Positions 42,719 to 51,444 of a stretch of DNA of 62,862 nt are shown here, piece by piece (within the stretch, counting starts at the first letter, position 1; every line of letters starts with the position of its first letter). Below the pieces are notes generated by a model. The model was given only the letters and a program-made list of their open reading frames with translations. It searched no databases and had not been told where the DNA came from. The stretch spans positions 1 to 62,862 of the IMG/VR virus record IMGVR_UViG_3300047678_000246; one strand, 5' to 3'. The DNA comes from a virus. Position numbers and translations under genes: made by a program.

Positions 42719-43143
42719 AGATATCGGAGATGGTGACAAAATTGGAAAAGGAATTTAGTGATGATGTTTGTAAATTACATAAACTTACTGTGTATCCTTT
42801 AGGGGATGACAATACTGTTGAGAGATATAATGTTTCAATAGGATGTAAAGTTAAAAAAGAATTGCGACCTGCTTGTTTTGAGATTGCCTCAGGATATTAT
42901 GTAGAGGCAGAAGGGGAATCGTTTGAGCAAATAACAGAGGAATTAATAAAAAAGGGGAAGGATAAAAGAGGCCAAATTTATAAGGAACTTGAGAGTAAAA
43001 AACAATCCCTTAGGATTAGTTTACAACTTTTGGATAAGATAGAAGTTGGAGAACAGATGACTGTACAATCTTCTTGGGAACAATTGGTGTCTTATATATG
43101 TGTTTCCAAGCCAAAGAATGACCTATTTTATGGAAGTAAGTAA
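42715..43143 (+). CDS. Hypothetical protein
   Basis: 142 residues, MKISEMVTKLEKEF..., mixed helix/strand, no known motif. Four-base overlap with the previous stop; GAGGAGG in front. Confidence 0.5.
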   Translation: MKISEMVTKLEKEFSDDVCKLHKLTVYPLGDDNTVERYNVSIGCKVKKELRPACFEIASGYYVEAEGESFEQITEELIKKGKDKRGQIYKELESKKQSLRISLQLLDKIEVGEQMTVQSSWEQLVSYICVSKPKNDLFYGSK

Positions 43144-44001
43144 ATGCGGCCACTTTGGTTGCTATTAGACGGTAATTATCTCTGTTGGAGATCCTACCAC
43201 GTCGTAGGGGATCTCCAACACAACGGACTACCCACTGGGGTCGTTTTTGGGTATTTTAAGACTATACTAGATCTGCAAGAACAATTTGTAACAAGTAGGG
43301 TAGTACATTGCTTTGATCATGGAAGATCAAAGCGTTATGAGGTATACCCAGAATACAAAGCTTCACGTCAATCTAAAAGGGACCTATCTAAAGAAGAAGA
43401 GCAATCTCATCTCAGAGTACGTAATCAAATTATCAGATTAAGAAGAGATTATCTTCCAGTAATAGGGTGTAAGAATATTTTTTCTTGTAGTGGTTATGAG
43501 GGAGATGATATATTAGCTTCTATTTGTAAAGGACTACCAGAAGATCAGGAAGCGGTTATAATTGGTAGTGATCACGATTTGTTTCAACTTTTAACAGATC
43601 GCATATCTATGTATAATCCTAAAGAGAAGAAAACTATTACTGTTGATTCTTTTAGGAAAGAATGGGGTGTGGAACCAGAGGATTGGGCGAGAGTAATGTC
43701 AATATCTGGATGTGGTAGTGATGGAATAAAGGGTATTGATGGAGTAGGTGAAAAAACAGCAGCTAAGTTTTTACGAGGTGAGTTGAAGTTTAGCACCAAA
43801 GCATATAAAGAGATAACATCTAATCCTCAAGTAATGGAAAGAAATAAATCATTAGTAACACTTCCTTTTGATGGGTGTCCAACTTTTACATTACAAGATG
43901 ACAAATTAGATAGGGAAGGTTGGGAAAGGATTTGTGACGAGCTAGGTATGAAGAGTATTAGAAATCTACGTAGGTTGTTACCTTTCAATGTGAATTTTTA
44001 A
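43144..44001 (+). CDS. 5'-3' exonuclease (FEN/Pol I N-domain type)
   Basis: WLLLDGNYLCWRSYH, CFDHGRSKRYEVYPEYKASR, SGYEGDDILASI, VIIGSDHDLFQLL and GIDGVGEKTAAKFL (H3TH) are the FEN motifs in order, with the acidic metal ligands present. 285 residues. It removes RNA primers and flaps. The phage polymerase at 60071 lacks this domain, so the two probably work together. Perfect inverted repeats lie at 43183-43220 and 43310-43333. Confidence 0.85.
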   Translation: MRPLWLLLDGNYLCWRSYHVVGDLQHNGLPTGVVFGYFKTILDLQEQFVTSRVVHCFDHGRSKRYEVYPEYKASRQSKRDLSKEEEQSHLRVRNQIIRLRRDYLPVIGCKNIFSCSGYEGDDILASICKGLPEDQEAVIIGSDHDLFQLLTDRISMYNPKEKKTITVDSFRKEWGVEPEDWARVMSISGCGSDGIKGIDGVGEKTAAKFLRGELKFSTKAYKEITSNPQVMERNKSLVTLPFDGCPTFTLQDDKLDREGWERICDELGMKSIRNLRRLLPFNVNF

Positions 44002-44013
44002 GGAGGGTTTGTA

Positions 44014-44205
44014 ATGTTTGGTTACAATGATGGTAAAACTCGTTTGTATCAGTATGTGGTCTTTACACCGGACGAGATTATTATTCCGATCAAAACAATG
44101 TTAGCTAAAAGTGAAAAATCTGTTCTTTTAAAGATTTTGGGTGATCTACCACAAGAATGGAAAGACAAAATTGACAGCGTTGAGGTCGCTGTCCGTCCCT
44201 TTTGA
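44014..44205 (+). CDS. Conserved small protein
   Basis: 63 residues. TRLYQYVVF...TMLAKSEKSVLLKILGDLP...VEVAVRPF resembles a small phage/planctomycete family (RLYQYAV...vlA......r.i......d.veV.VRPF) known to me only as hypothetical. AAGGAGGG in front. Confidence 0.55.
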   Translation: MFGYNDGKTRLYQYVVFTPDEIIIPIKTMLAKSEKSVLLKILGDLPQEWKDKIDSVEVAVRPF

Positions 44206-44389
44206 CGGTCATAGTGGAAGTGGTGTTTCTTGGTTGAACGAACGTGTTGGAGGTGCTTTAGGATCTTCAGATTCTTGCAGTAGTCAGACTTCTGATCAGA
44301 TATTTGGTGGAAGTGGAGAAAGAGCAACTTATCATAAGTTGACTGGATTAACGGCTTCTGGTAATCGTGTTGTTGTTGAAAATCAGTAA
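44141..44389 (+). CDS. Hypothetical Gly/Ser-rich protein (start uncertain)
   Basis: 82 residues if it begins at ATG 44141, overlapping the previous gene by 65 bases. The part after the overlap (GHSGSGVSWLNERVGGALGSSDS...) is Gly/Ser-rich. A later TTG could be the true start. It may not be a gene. Confidence 0.3.
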   Translation: MIYHKNGKTKLTALRSLSVPFDGHSGSGVSWLNERVGGALGSSDSCSSQTSDQIFGGSGERATYHKLTGLTASGNRVVVENQ

Positions 44390-44401
44390 AGGAGAAGTAG
44401 A

Positions 44402-44902
44402 GTGAAGTTGTCACCGGCGCCAGATGTGAAAACAATTGCAGATGATCTTATACCTAAGTATCATTCTCATTTAGTAGATATTCGTGTAGAGTATGTGTTT
44501 TGCGAAAAAACCCCAAATAGAGGAGGTAAAGAAACTTGGGGTACAATGCAAAAGATAACTGGGAAGTCTGCTTATTTAGGTGCAGATAAAGAAGATCAAG
44601 ATAGAGGGTTAAACGACCCTTTTTTTATGATGACTATAAGTTATCCTGTATGGGAAACGCTTTCTAACAAAGATCGTATTGCTTTAGTGGATCATGAATT
44701 GTGTCATGCAGTGGTGAAGGTAGATGAAGAAACTGGTGATCCAAAGCTGGGTACAGTGACTCATGATGTGGAAGAATTTAAGGCCGTGATAGAACGTCAT
44801 GGTATTTGGAGACCAGATGTAGAGCAATTCATACAAACGGCTAATAAGAATAAGTCTAAGTTTAACACTTTAGAGGAGGACGATGAAGATGAAGAGAGTT
44901 AA
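44402..44902 (+). CDS. Phage putative metallopeptidase
   Basis: ISYPVWETLSNKDRIALVDHELCHAVVKVDEE contains HELCH, the zinc site of the phage metallopeptidase family. 166 residues with an acidic tail. GTG start after AAGGAG. A terminator-like hairpin with T7 (44605-44626) lies inside the gene. Confidence 0.65.
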   Translation: MKLSPAPDVKTIADDLIPKYHSHLVDIRVEYVFCEKTPNRGGKETWGTMQKITGKSAYLGADKEDQDRGLNDPFFMMTISYPVWETLSNKDRIALVDHELCHAVVKVDEETGDPKLGTVTHDVEEFKAVIERHGIWRPDVEQFIQTANKNKSKFNTLEEDDEDEES

Positions 44903-45155
44903 AGTGTCAGTAGAAACACAAGATATTCATTATGATATGGCCAGGGTTGTTAGAAATTGTCCAGTTGCACTGGCAATAAAAAGAGCTTTGAATAAAAAGA
45001 ATGGTATTTGTGTATTTAGAGATTGTATTGGGTTAGGTGGATATAAGACATCTCCGAAAGTAATGTTACCAACAAGAGCCACAAAGTTTATTGATAGGTT
45101 TGATGAAGGTAAACCAGTTCAACCATTCAATTTTTATATCTCAATTCCAGAATGA
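44883..45155 (+). CDS. Conserved phage hypothetical protein
   Basis: 90 residues. NCPVALAIKRALNK, and TKFIDRFDEGKPVQPFNFYI near the end, match a small phage family of unknown function. Starts inside the previous gene behind GAGGAGG. Confidence 0.55.
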   Translation: MKMKRVKVSVETQDIHYDMARVVRNCPVALAIKRALNKKNGICVFRDCIGLGGYKTSPKVMLPTRATKFIDRFDEGKPVQPFNFYISIPE

Positions 45156-45162
45156 GTGTGTT

Positions 45163-45774
45163 ATGGCTAAAGGAGGTGCATACGAACGGGATCTCTGTAA
45201 AAAGTTATCCCTTTGGTGGTCCAAAGGGATACACGACGATTTGTTTTGGAGAACAGCAGGTAGTGGTGGTAGGGCTACAGTAAGAGGTAGAAAAGGCCAA
45301 CAGACAAGAGGTCATTGTGGAGATATCTGTAATACAGATTCAGAGGGAGAGCCATTAATCAAGGCTGTGGCTATTGAATGTAAGAGAGGTTATTCTAAAC
45401 ATACAATAGCAGATTTGTTAGATTGTCCTACCACTAGCGCTATACAGGAATATGAAAAATGGTTTGAACAAGCAGAGACAAGCAAGGTAAATTCTGGTGC
45501 ATTATCATGGATTTTGATACATAAGAGGGATCAGAGAGACCCTCTTATTTTTATGCCATGCGATTTGTGGTGTGATTTAGAAGATGTCGGCGCGATGTAT
45601 GAATGCCTTCCATCTCCATTTTTACAAATAACCTCTTCTTATAGAAAGAAGGATAAAACGACAAATAGAGAAACTATTATGGGATTTCATTTAGATTTTT
45701 TTTTAAACGGTACAACCAAAGAGCATATTTTGAAGATATTATCTCAAGGAACTTCGGAAGTCAAGGATGAGTGA
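45163..45774 (+). CDS. PD-(D/E)XK nuclease-like protein
   Basis: ERDLCKKLSLWWSKGIHDDLFWRTAGSGGRATVRG, then GHCGDICNTD and VAIECKRGYSKHTIADLL. The D (GDI) and ExK (ECK) of the restriction-like fold are present. 203 residues from ATG 45163. Family members act as junction resolvases or restriction-type nucleases. Confidence 0.65.
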   Translation: MAKGGAYERDLCKKLSLWWSKGIHDDLFWRTAGSGGRATVRGRKGQQTRGHCGDICNTDSEGEPLIKAVAIECKRGYSKHTIADLLDCPTTSAIQEYEKWFEQAETSKVNSGALSWILIHKRDQRDPLIFMPCDLWCDLEDVGAMYECLPSPFLQITSSYRKKDKTTNRETIMGFHLDFFLNGTTKEHILKILSQGTSEVKDE

Positions 45775-45813
45775 ATTTCTTTTTAACACTTACAAGAATA
45801 GATAGGTGCGTCA

Positions 45814-46413
45814 ATGCTGCCGCTACAAAAGGTGCAGTGTGATATAGTTAGTGAACAGATTAAAATTAGTGAACAGATTAAAATTAGTGAACAGATTAAA
45901 ATTAGTGAACAGATTAAGAAAATGAGAAAGAGGGTTAGGTATTTACAAAAAGCAGATTACCAAAGAATTTTAGAAATAGATTCTTTGTGTTTTTATCCTA
46001 CGCTGACATTAGAAGCTTTACAAGATCATGTAAACACTAGAAGTAGAGAAAGAGATTGTGCTGCAAAGGTGATGGAAGTAGACGGACAGGTTGTAGCATT
46101 TCATTTATACAGTTATTTGAAGAGCCGAATTCAAATTGAAAGATTAGGCGTTCATCCTGATTATAGAAGAAGAGGTTACGGAACTAAATTAGTTCAAGAA
46201 GCATATAGAAAACTTACACATAAAGTAAACAAGTTGTGTTTTACTGCGTGTGAGAATGCAGATGATACAATTAGTTTTCTGAGAAGTCTTGGATTTGTGG
46301 CCACCGCTGTTAAGAGGGGAATTTGTTTTGATGGTAGCGATGGTTATTGTTTTAGGTTGGTTCGTGTGGAAGCAATTCCAAAGCGTTCTGAGACACAAGT
46401 CGTTACTGTCTAA
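45814..46413 (+). CDS. GNAT acetyltransferase
   Basis: RYLQKADYQRILEIDSLCF, AFHLYSYLKSRIQIERLGVHPDYRRRGYGTKLVQEAY (acetyl-CoA loop RRRGYG) and FTACENADDTISFLRSLGF are the GNAT motifs of the RimI type. Residues 12-37 are a repeated ISEQIK unit coded by an 18-bp repeat. The true start may be later (MRKRVRYL, 45921). It opens the modification cluster; substrate unknown. Confidence 0.75.
   Translation: MLPLQKVQCDIVSEQIKISEQIKISEQIKISEQIKKMRKRVRYLQKADYQRILEIDSLCFYPTLTLEALQDHVNTRSRERDCAAKVMEVDGQVVAFHLYSYLKSRIQIERLGVHPDYRRRGYGTKLVQEAYRKLTHKVNKLCFTACENADDTISFLRSLGFVATAVKRGICFDGSDGYCFRLVRVEAIPKRSETQVVTV
45850..45917 (+). repeat. 18-bp tandem repeat, about 3.8 copies
   Basis: AGTGAACAGATTAAAATT three times in perfect succession plus 14 bases of a fourth. 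In frame with the GNAT gene (ISEQIK units). Copy number could vary. Confidence 0.9.
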
Positions 46414-46507
46414 CAATTTAAATTTAAGATATTTTACTAGGATTTTTTGTTATTCTAGGCCATAATAAACGTGTGTAAATCATTATTTTTTATGTTTGAG
46501 GTAAAAG

Positions 46508-47224
46508 ATGTCTAAGCCAGTTAATTATAAGAATAGAATTCAGAAGTTAGTGTATGTTAAAGCTTCAGATCTTATTCCAAATCCGTGGAATTTTAGAGGA
46601 CATCCAGAAAAGCAAAGGGAAGTTCTTAGAGAAGTGTTTGGGGAAATTGGAGTTGCTGGAGCCGTTATTGCTAGAGAAGTAGAAAAAGGTAAGTATTTAC
46701 TTATCGATGGTCATTTACGAAGAGAAGAATTAGGAAGTCAGGAAGTGCCCGTATTAGTTACTGATTTATCTGAAGATGAAGCTAAGATGTTACTGGCGGT
46801 TTATGACGCAGTATCTGATTTGGCAGAAATTGAAAAAGATCAGTTTGGTAAGTTGGCAAAGGAAATCAAAGTTAAGGGCAAGGCCACCGCTTCTTTGTTT
46901 AGTGAGTTAGGGGAAGGTAGTAAGACATTAAAGCCTAAGGAATTAGATTTAGATATTGATGACTCGGATGAGGACGGAGGAGAAGTTGCTGTTGAGGCAC
47001 CTTTCGTTCCAGAAAACAGTCACGTCCGCATGTTACAGCTGTATTGTAGTTCATCAAATATAGATGAATTTGAAGATGTGGTTTCTTATCTTGGGAAGAA
47101 GCTAGGCACTAAGACGTTGACTGATACTGTTATTGAATCTATGAGAATATTAAAAGATTCTTATACCAAAACAGAAGAGAATGTAGAAAAAGAGAGTAAG
47201 AAGAAGACAAAGGTAAAGGTTTAA
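46508..47224 (+). CDS. ParB/Srx-fold protein
   Basis: [27 protein letters not shown] and [39 protein letters not shown] are the two conserved parts of the ParB N-terminal domain. 238 residues; acidic linker and lysine-rich tail follow. Such proteins occur in phage modification clusters, where ParB-like ATP/CTP-binding domains are proposed to act on small molecules or DNA. The 94-base gap before it holds no motif I can name. Confidence 0.75.
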   Translation: MSKPVNYKNRIQKLVYVKASDLIPNPWNFRGHPEKQREVLREVFGEIGVAGAVIAREVEKGKYLLIDGHLRREELGSQEVPVLVTDLSEDEAKMLLAVYDAVSDLAEIEKDQFGKLAKEIKVKGKATASLFSELGEGSKTLKPKELDLDIDDSDEDGGEVAVEAPFVPENSHVRMLQLYCSSSNIDEFEDVVSYLGKKLGTKTLTDTVIESMRILKDSYTKTEENVEKESKKKTKVKV

Positions 47225-47243
47225 TCTAGGAGATCGCATAAAT

Positions 47244-48317
47244 ATGGGAAATAAAATACGAGTCGCAATATTAGGTGTGGGTAATTGCGCTTCTTCACTT
47301 GTACAAGGTGTTGAGTTTTATAAGAATGCTAAGGAAGATGAATTTGTTCCAGGATTGATGCATGTTAAACTGGGACCATATCATGTTAACGATGTTGAGT
47401 TTTCTTGTGGTATTGACGTTGTAAGTGGAAAAGTAGGTGTTGATGTTGGGGAGGCAATTTATTCTTTTCCAAACAACACCATACAATTCGCTAAAGTCGG
47501 GCGTTTAGGAGCTCCTGTAGTACGTGGTATGACCCACGATGGGATTGGAAAGTATTTAAAGGAAAAGGTTAAGATAGATAAGAGGCAAACCGCTAACATT
47601 GTCAAAGTTTTGAGAGATACCAATACTGACGTATTGGTAAACTACTTACCAGTAGGTTCTGAAGAAGCTACTAAGTGGTATATGGAGCAAGCTTTGACGG
47701 CTGGGGTAGCAGTTATTAACTGCATTCCTGTTTTTATTGCTTCTGATCATTCTTATTGGTCTCAGAGATTCACGGACGCTAATCTCCCTATCATTGGTGA
47801 CGATATCAAGAGTCAAGTTGGAGCTACAATACTTAATAGAGTATTGGCCAGACTTTTCGTTGAACGCGGTGTTAGAATTGACCGTGCATATCAGTTAAAC
47901 TTCGGAGGTAACTCTGATTTTCTTAATATGCTTGAAAGGGATCGTTTAGAGTCTAAGAAGATATCTAAAACTCAGTCAGTGACAAGTCAGATTCCCTACA
48001 CTTTGGATAAGGACAACATACATGTTGGACCTTCAGATTATGTTCCTTGGTTAAAGGATAGAAAGTATTGTCATATTGTGATAGAAGGAACCGCATTTGG
48101 AGAAGTGCCATTGAAATTGGAATGTAAGATCGAAGTCTGGGATTCCCCAAATTCCGCTGGTATTGTTATTGATGCAATTAGATGTGCAAAGATTGCATTA
48201 GATCGTAAAGTAGGCGGTCCGTTGTTAGGGCCATCTTCTTATTTCATGAAATCGCCTCCAGTTCAGTATACTGACGAAGTTGCTAGAACTGAAGTCGAAC
48301 AATTTATTGCTAATTGA
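47244..48317 (+). CDS. Myo-inositol-1(3)-phosphate synthase
   Basis: [14 protein letters not shown] (NAD-binding loop), [53 protein letters not shown] and [14 protein letters not shown] are all signatures of the actinobacterial-type inositol-phosphate synthase. 357 residues, full length. It makes inositol-phosphate from glucose-6-phosphate. Rare in phages. Lying between ParB and FkbM, it probably supplies inositol for a modification. The Cys phosphatase at 50082 could remove the phosphate. Confidence 0.85.
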   Translation: MGNKIRVAILGVGNCASSLVQGVEFYKNAKEDEFVPGLMHVKLGPYHVNDVEFSCGIDVVSGKVGVDVGEAIYSFPNNTIQFAKVGRLGAPVVRGMTHDGIGKYLKEKVKIDKRQTANIVKVLRDTNTDVLVNYLPVGSEEATKWYMEQALTAGVAVINCIPVFIASDHSYWSQRFTDANLPIIGDDIKSQVGATILNRVLARLFVERGVRIDRAYQLNFGGNSDFLNMLERDRLESKKISKTQSVTSQIPYTLDKDNIHVGPSDYVPWLKDRKYCHIVIEGTAFGEVPLKLECKIEVWDSPNSAGIVIDAIRCAKIALDRKVGGPLLGPSSYFMKSPPVQYTDEVARTEVEQFIAN

Positions 48318-48332
48318 AGGGTGTATATTTAG

Positions 48333-49067
48333 ATGGGTAAGAACGATTTTTCTTTGTTAGAGGATGTAACAGTAGGAGGATTGCAATTTCAAATACGTAA
48401 AGATGCTAAGGATTTAGTTGTAGTGGAAGATAATTTATTGAAGCATCCGTACGAGAAGAAGTTTCCAATTGTAAAAGACGAAAACTGGATTGATGTTGGT
48501 GGTCATATAGGTTCTTTCGCTATACGGGTGTTGTCAGTAGGTGGAAAAGTTTGTAGTTTTGAGCCTGATCCCACACATGTTGAGATGTACAAAAAGAATC
48601 ATCAATTAAATGGATTTTCACCGTTGGTACATCAAGCAGCAGTAGTTCAAAAAATACAATCACCAACTGTAAGCCTTTACAGAAATACTCATAGGGGTAA
48701 TTTTGGGGGTAATTCTCTTATCAATCGTTGGAAGACCCCTAGACCGACTGTGGAGGTCTCTTGCATAAGTTTTAAGGACTGTATAGATATATCTAAAAAG
48801 TACCTTGGTGAGAAGAATCTGAATCTGAAATTGGATTGCGAAGGATCAGAAATCGAAATATTGGAGAATATCAGTCCTGAGTTTAATAAGATTGTTTGTG
48901 AGTATCATTATAGTTTTGATCCATCAATAGTAAGAATTCGTAATATTCGAGATAGACTTACAGGTCTTGGATATAGTGTAATGTTTGATCAGAAACTTCC
49001 TGAAAAGGGAGATGTTTGGAAGAATCCAAGAAAACCATTTTCTATGATATATGCAATACTAGAATGA
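48333..49067 (+). CDS. FkbM-family methyltransferase
   Basis: NWIDVGGHIGSFAIRVLSVGGKVCSFEPDPTHVEMYKKNHQLNG (motif I and acidic loop), VEVSCISFKDCI, LKLDCEGSEIEILENI and CEYH are the FkbM pattern. 244 residues. FkbM enzymes O-methylate sugars or similar hydroxyls. Here a hydroxyl on inositol or a base would be a fitting target. Confidence 0.75.
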   Translation: MGKNDFSLLEDVTVGGLQFQIRKDAKDLVVVEDNLLKHPYEKKFPIVKDENWIDVGGHIGSFAIRVLSVGGKVCSFEPDPTHVEMYKKNHQLNGFSPLVHQAAVVQKIQSPTVSLYRNTHRGNFGGNSLINRWKTPRPTVEVSCISFKDCIDISKKYLGEKNLNLKLDCEGSEIEILENISPEFNKIVCEYHYSFDPSIVRIRNIRDRLTGLGYSVMFDQKLPEKGDVWKNPRKPFSMIYAILE

Positions 49068-50080
49068 ATAAAACTGAAACTGAAGTAGATCATTGGTCTA
49101 ATTTAGCTGAGTTTTGCAAATGGGAGATGTGGTCAGGAGGACCAGATCCCCAAATTTCGTTGACTGGTAGGATGGGGGAATTAGATGGGGTGGATTGGCC
49201 AGAAAAGGTTTGGAGGGGGTTGTGTTACGTCGGAGCTTACGTAGTCCCCACTGCTAGTATGGTGTGGAAAGAATGGCCTTGGGAAAGAGTTAACAAAGAA
49301 GGATTAGTAAATTTTGAGCAATGGGCGATGGATAATTGGAAAGGAATAGCACTTCGTAAAGAGCGAAAATGTGTTAGATCCCCAGTAAAGTTCTACAAGT
49401 TTTTTAATTCTGCTGCAAAATGGTTGTACAATAAAATTAACAAAGATAGGGGTTGGATAGATTCTAAAAAAGTAGGAAAAGAAAGATATGACGCGGCTTG
49501 GGAGGATGTTACTTCGATTTACACAATGGGAAGATATGTAGCAATTAAATTTTTGGAGTATGGTAACAGATATCTTGACTTTCGTACTGAGATATACGAT
49601 GTCAGAACTAAGGGTGGATGGAGTCCAAGAACCGCTCTTTCTTTGTTGTGGCCAGAATATAAAGATCATTTATTGGGTGATGATTCTACAGAGAATTTAA
49701 AAGTATCTGATAGATGTGCTAAGAAGACCAAGGAAAAGTTGGAGATAGAGTACGGAACCAAGGTAAGTTTCTTTCAGCTTCAAGTTTGTCTGTGTGAGTA
49801 CAAACAGACTTTCATAAAGAAACATCATTATCCTGGTAGATCTCATGATACAGAAATGAATTACGAACGTAAGATTCGAGATCATTTTGGGCTGAACGTT
49901 CCTTTCTACAACGCTAGGAAAAGTTTATTTCCCAATGTTTGTTTAGGTGAATTATCTGGATGGGATTATGTTAGAGACGAACTTGGAAAATGTTTGGTAG
50001 ATCATGGTTATACGTGGACGGATTCTAAATACAATTATGTCAAATCTAAAGAAGATCTTAAAAATCCAGTGATTTGGTAA
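49064..50080 (+). CDS. Candidate amino acid:DNA transferase (ADDT-like)
   Basis: 338 residues from ATG 49064, overlapping the previous stop. WSNLAEFCKWEMWSGGPDPQISL, GAYVVPTASMVWKEWPW, KERKCVRSPVKFYKF, GGWSPRTALSLLWPE, QLQVCLCEYKQTF and PGRSHDTEMNYERKI. From memory this resembles the predicted amino acid:DNA transferase family of phage thymine-hypermodification systems (Iyer, Aravind and colleagues). I cannot check that here. The neighbouring kinase and TET/JBP gene support it. Otherwise unknown. Confidence 0.4.
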   Translation: MNKTETEVDHWSNLAEFCKWEMWSGGPDPQISLTGRMGELDGVDWPEKVWRGLCYVGAYVVPTASMVWKEWPWERVNKEGLVNFEQWAMDNWKGIALRKERKCVRSPVKFYKFFNSAAKWLYNKINKDRGWIDSKKVGKERYDAAWEDVTSIYTMGRYVAIKFLEYGNRYLDFRTEIYDVRTKGGWSPRTALSLLWPEYKDHLLGDDSTENLKVSDRCAKKTKEKLEIEYGTKVSFFQLQVCLCEYKQTFIKKHHYPGRSHDTEMNYERKIRDHFGLNVPFYNARKSLFPNVCLGELSGWDYVRDELGKCLVDHGYTWTDSKYNYVKSKEDLKNPVIW

Positions 50081-50081
50081 G

Positions 50082-50564
50082 ATGAAAAAATTAAAGACGT
50101 GGGAGATCATAAAAGGGAAGTTGTATCAAAGCCCGCAGTTTTGGAGGGAAAGTCTGGATTGGAAGAGAATCCAGTTAGATGAACTCAATATAGATGCAGT
50201 AGTGTGCTTGACGAAAGTTGTAGATAAACATGTATCTGATAGATACAAAGATAAGTATGTATACTTACATATACCGGATGGTAAGACTTTAGCATTTGAT
50301 AAGCTGCTTCAGGAATCTGTAAGAGTTGGAAATTGGTTAGAAGAAGGGTTAAAGGTGTTGGTGCATTGTCAAGCGGGAAGAAATCGTAGTTCTCTGTTCA
50401 GCGCTCTTTTGTGTATTCGTTGTATGGAAATAAGTGGTGCTGAATCAGTACAACATTTAAGAAAATGTAGGAAGAATGCTTTAGGAAACCCAGTATTCTC
50501 TAATTTCCTTGAAAAGATAGAGCGGTACAGTAGAGTTTTGAGTTCATATATCTACAAGGGGTAA
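50082..50564 (+). CDS. Dual-specificity/Cys-based phosphatase
   Basis: VLVHCQAGRNRSSLFSALL is the HCxxGxxRS phosphatase loop. 160 residues, all-alpha/beta DSP size, with an upstream Asp in IPDGKTLAF as candidate acid. Substrate could be a phosphoprotein, a phospho-inositol or a DNA-phosphate intermediate; the cluster favours the last two, as inference. Confidence 0.75.
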   Translation: MKKLKTWEIIKGKLYQSPQFWRESLDWKRIQLDELNIDAVVCLTKVVDKHVSDRYKDKYVYLHIPDGKTLAFDKLLQESVRVGNWLEEGLKVLVHCQAGRNRSSLFSALLCIRCMEISGAESVQHLRKCRKNALGNPVFSNFLEKIERYSRVLSSYIYKG

Positions 50565-50565
50565 T

Positions 50566-51117
50566 ATGAAGATAATTGCCGTTGGCGGTTGTCCCGCGTC
50601 TGGTAAGACTACTTTGATGCGTCATGTGATAAGTAATTTAGGAAAAGGTAAGATAAAGAAGATAGACACTTTAGTATATCAGATTCATGCAGATACTAAA
50701 TGTATTGTATTAGGAAGTTACGCCAAGGCAGGTTTTGGGGGTACTGATAGATTAAGTATGGGAGTACAACCTGTCGCTTTAGGAGTAATGCAAGCTTGGG
50801 TATCTGATCCAGGTATGAAGGATTGGAATGTGCTTTTTGAAGGAGATCGTTTATTTAATTCTTCTTTTATAGAAGAGATGGAGAAGTTGGGTGTGAATTG
50901 TAGTTGGGTTATGTTAGAAGTTTCAGAAGATATTCAAAAACAAAGACATAAAGATAGGAATGACACGCAGAGTGAGACTTGGCTTAAAGGGAGAGTTACA
51001 AAAGCTAAAAGATTAAAGGAATCTGTAAAGGATGTAAAAGTGCTCAATAATGAAACTGTGGAAGATTTGGAGAAGAATGTCAAGTCGATAATGGAGATGT
51101 TGGGAAATGAAGATTAA
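50566..51117 (+). CDS. P-loop kinase, candidate 5-hydroxymethylpyrimidine DNA kinase
   Basis: IIAVGGCPASGKTTLMRHVI (Walker A), WNVLFEGDRLFNSSFIEEM, VMLEVSEDIQKQRHKDR (lid-like region) in 184 residues. It fits the small P-loop kinases that phosphorylate hydroxymethyl-uracil in phage DNA before transferase attack, next to a TET/JBP gene and an ADDT-like gene. A nucleotide or polynucleotide kinase is the alternative. Confidence 0.5.
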   Translation: MKIIAVGGCPASGKTTLMRHVISNLGKGKIKKIDTLVYQIHADTKCIVLGSYAKAGFGGTDRLSMGVQPVALGVMQAWVSDPGMKDWNVLFEGDRLFNSSFIEEMEKLGVNCSWVMLEVSEDIQKQRHKDRNDTQSETWLKGRVTKAKRLKESVKDVKVLNNETVEDLEKNVKSIMEMLGNED

Positions 51118-51444
51118 AAGAATACCAAGAAGGGTGTTTGAATTTCCAGAAGAAGAGTTACATATTAGTTCACCAGAAGAATCTGTAAAATTCTTCCAAA
51201 AATAATTGATGAAATAGAGGCGAATTCTCTTCCTGATTTTGAGCCTTCAGTTTATTATAATAAGGATGGAGATCAATTCGAGGTATTTTGGAAAAACGAT
51301 AATAATTATGCCGAAGACGTTATCGTTGAAGGTGTAGGTAATTTATTTGCCTTACATAAATCCGAAGGTACTGGAGAGATCGTTGGTATTACCATTTATT
51401 CTATAATCCATCGTATGGGATTGAGGGAAATTAAAGAATCATGA
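51107..51444 (+). pseudogene. DUF2283-like protein, frameshifted
   Basis: ATG 51107 runs MKIKRIPRRVFEFPEEELHI... and stops at 51203. One extra A in the A4 run at 51187-51190 restores KILPKIIDEIEANSLPDF...FEVFWKNDNNYAEDVIVEG...SEGTGEIVGITIYSI to a TGA overlapping the next ATG. The second half resembles DUF2283 (...ylS.....a.e..v.....l......ge.vgi.i). A one-base deletion, real or a sequencing error. Fills the otherwise empty 51.1-51.44 kb. Confidence 0.6.
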
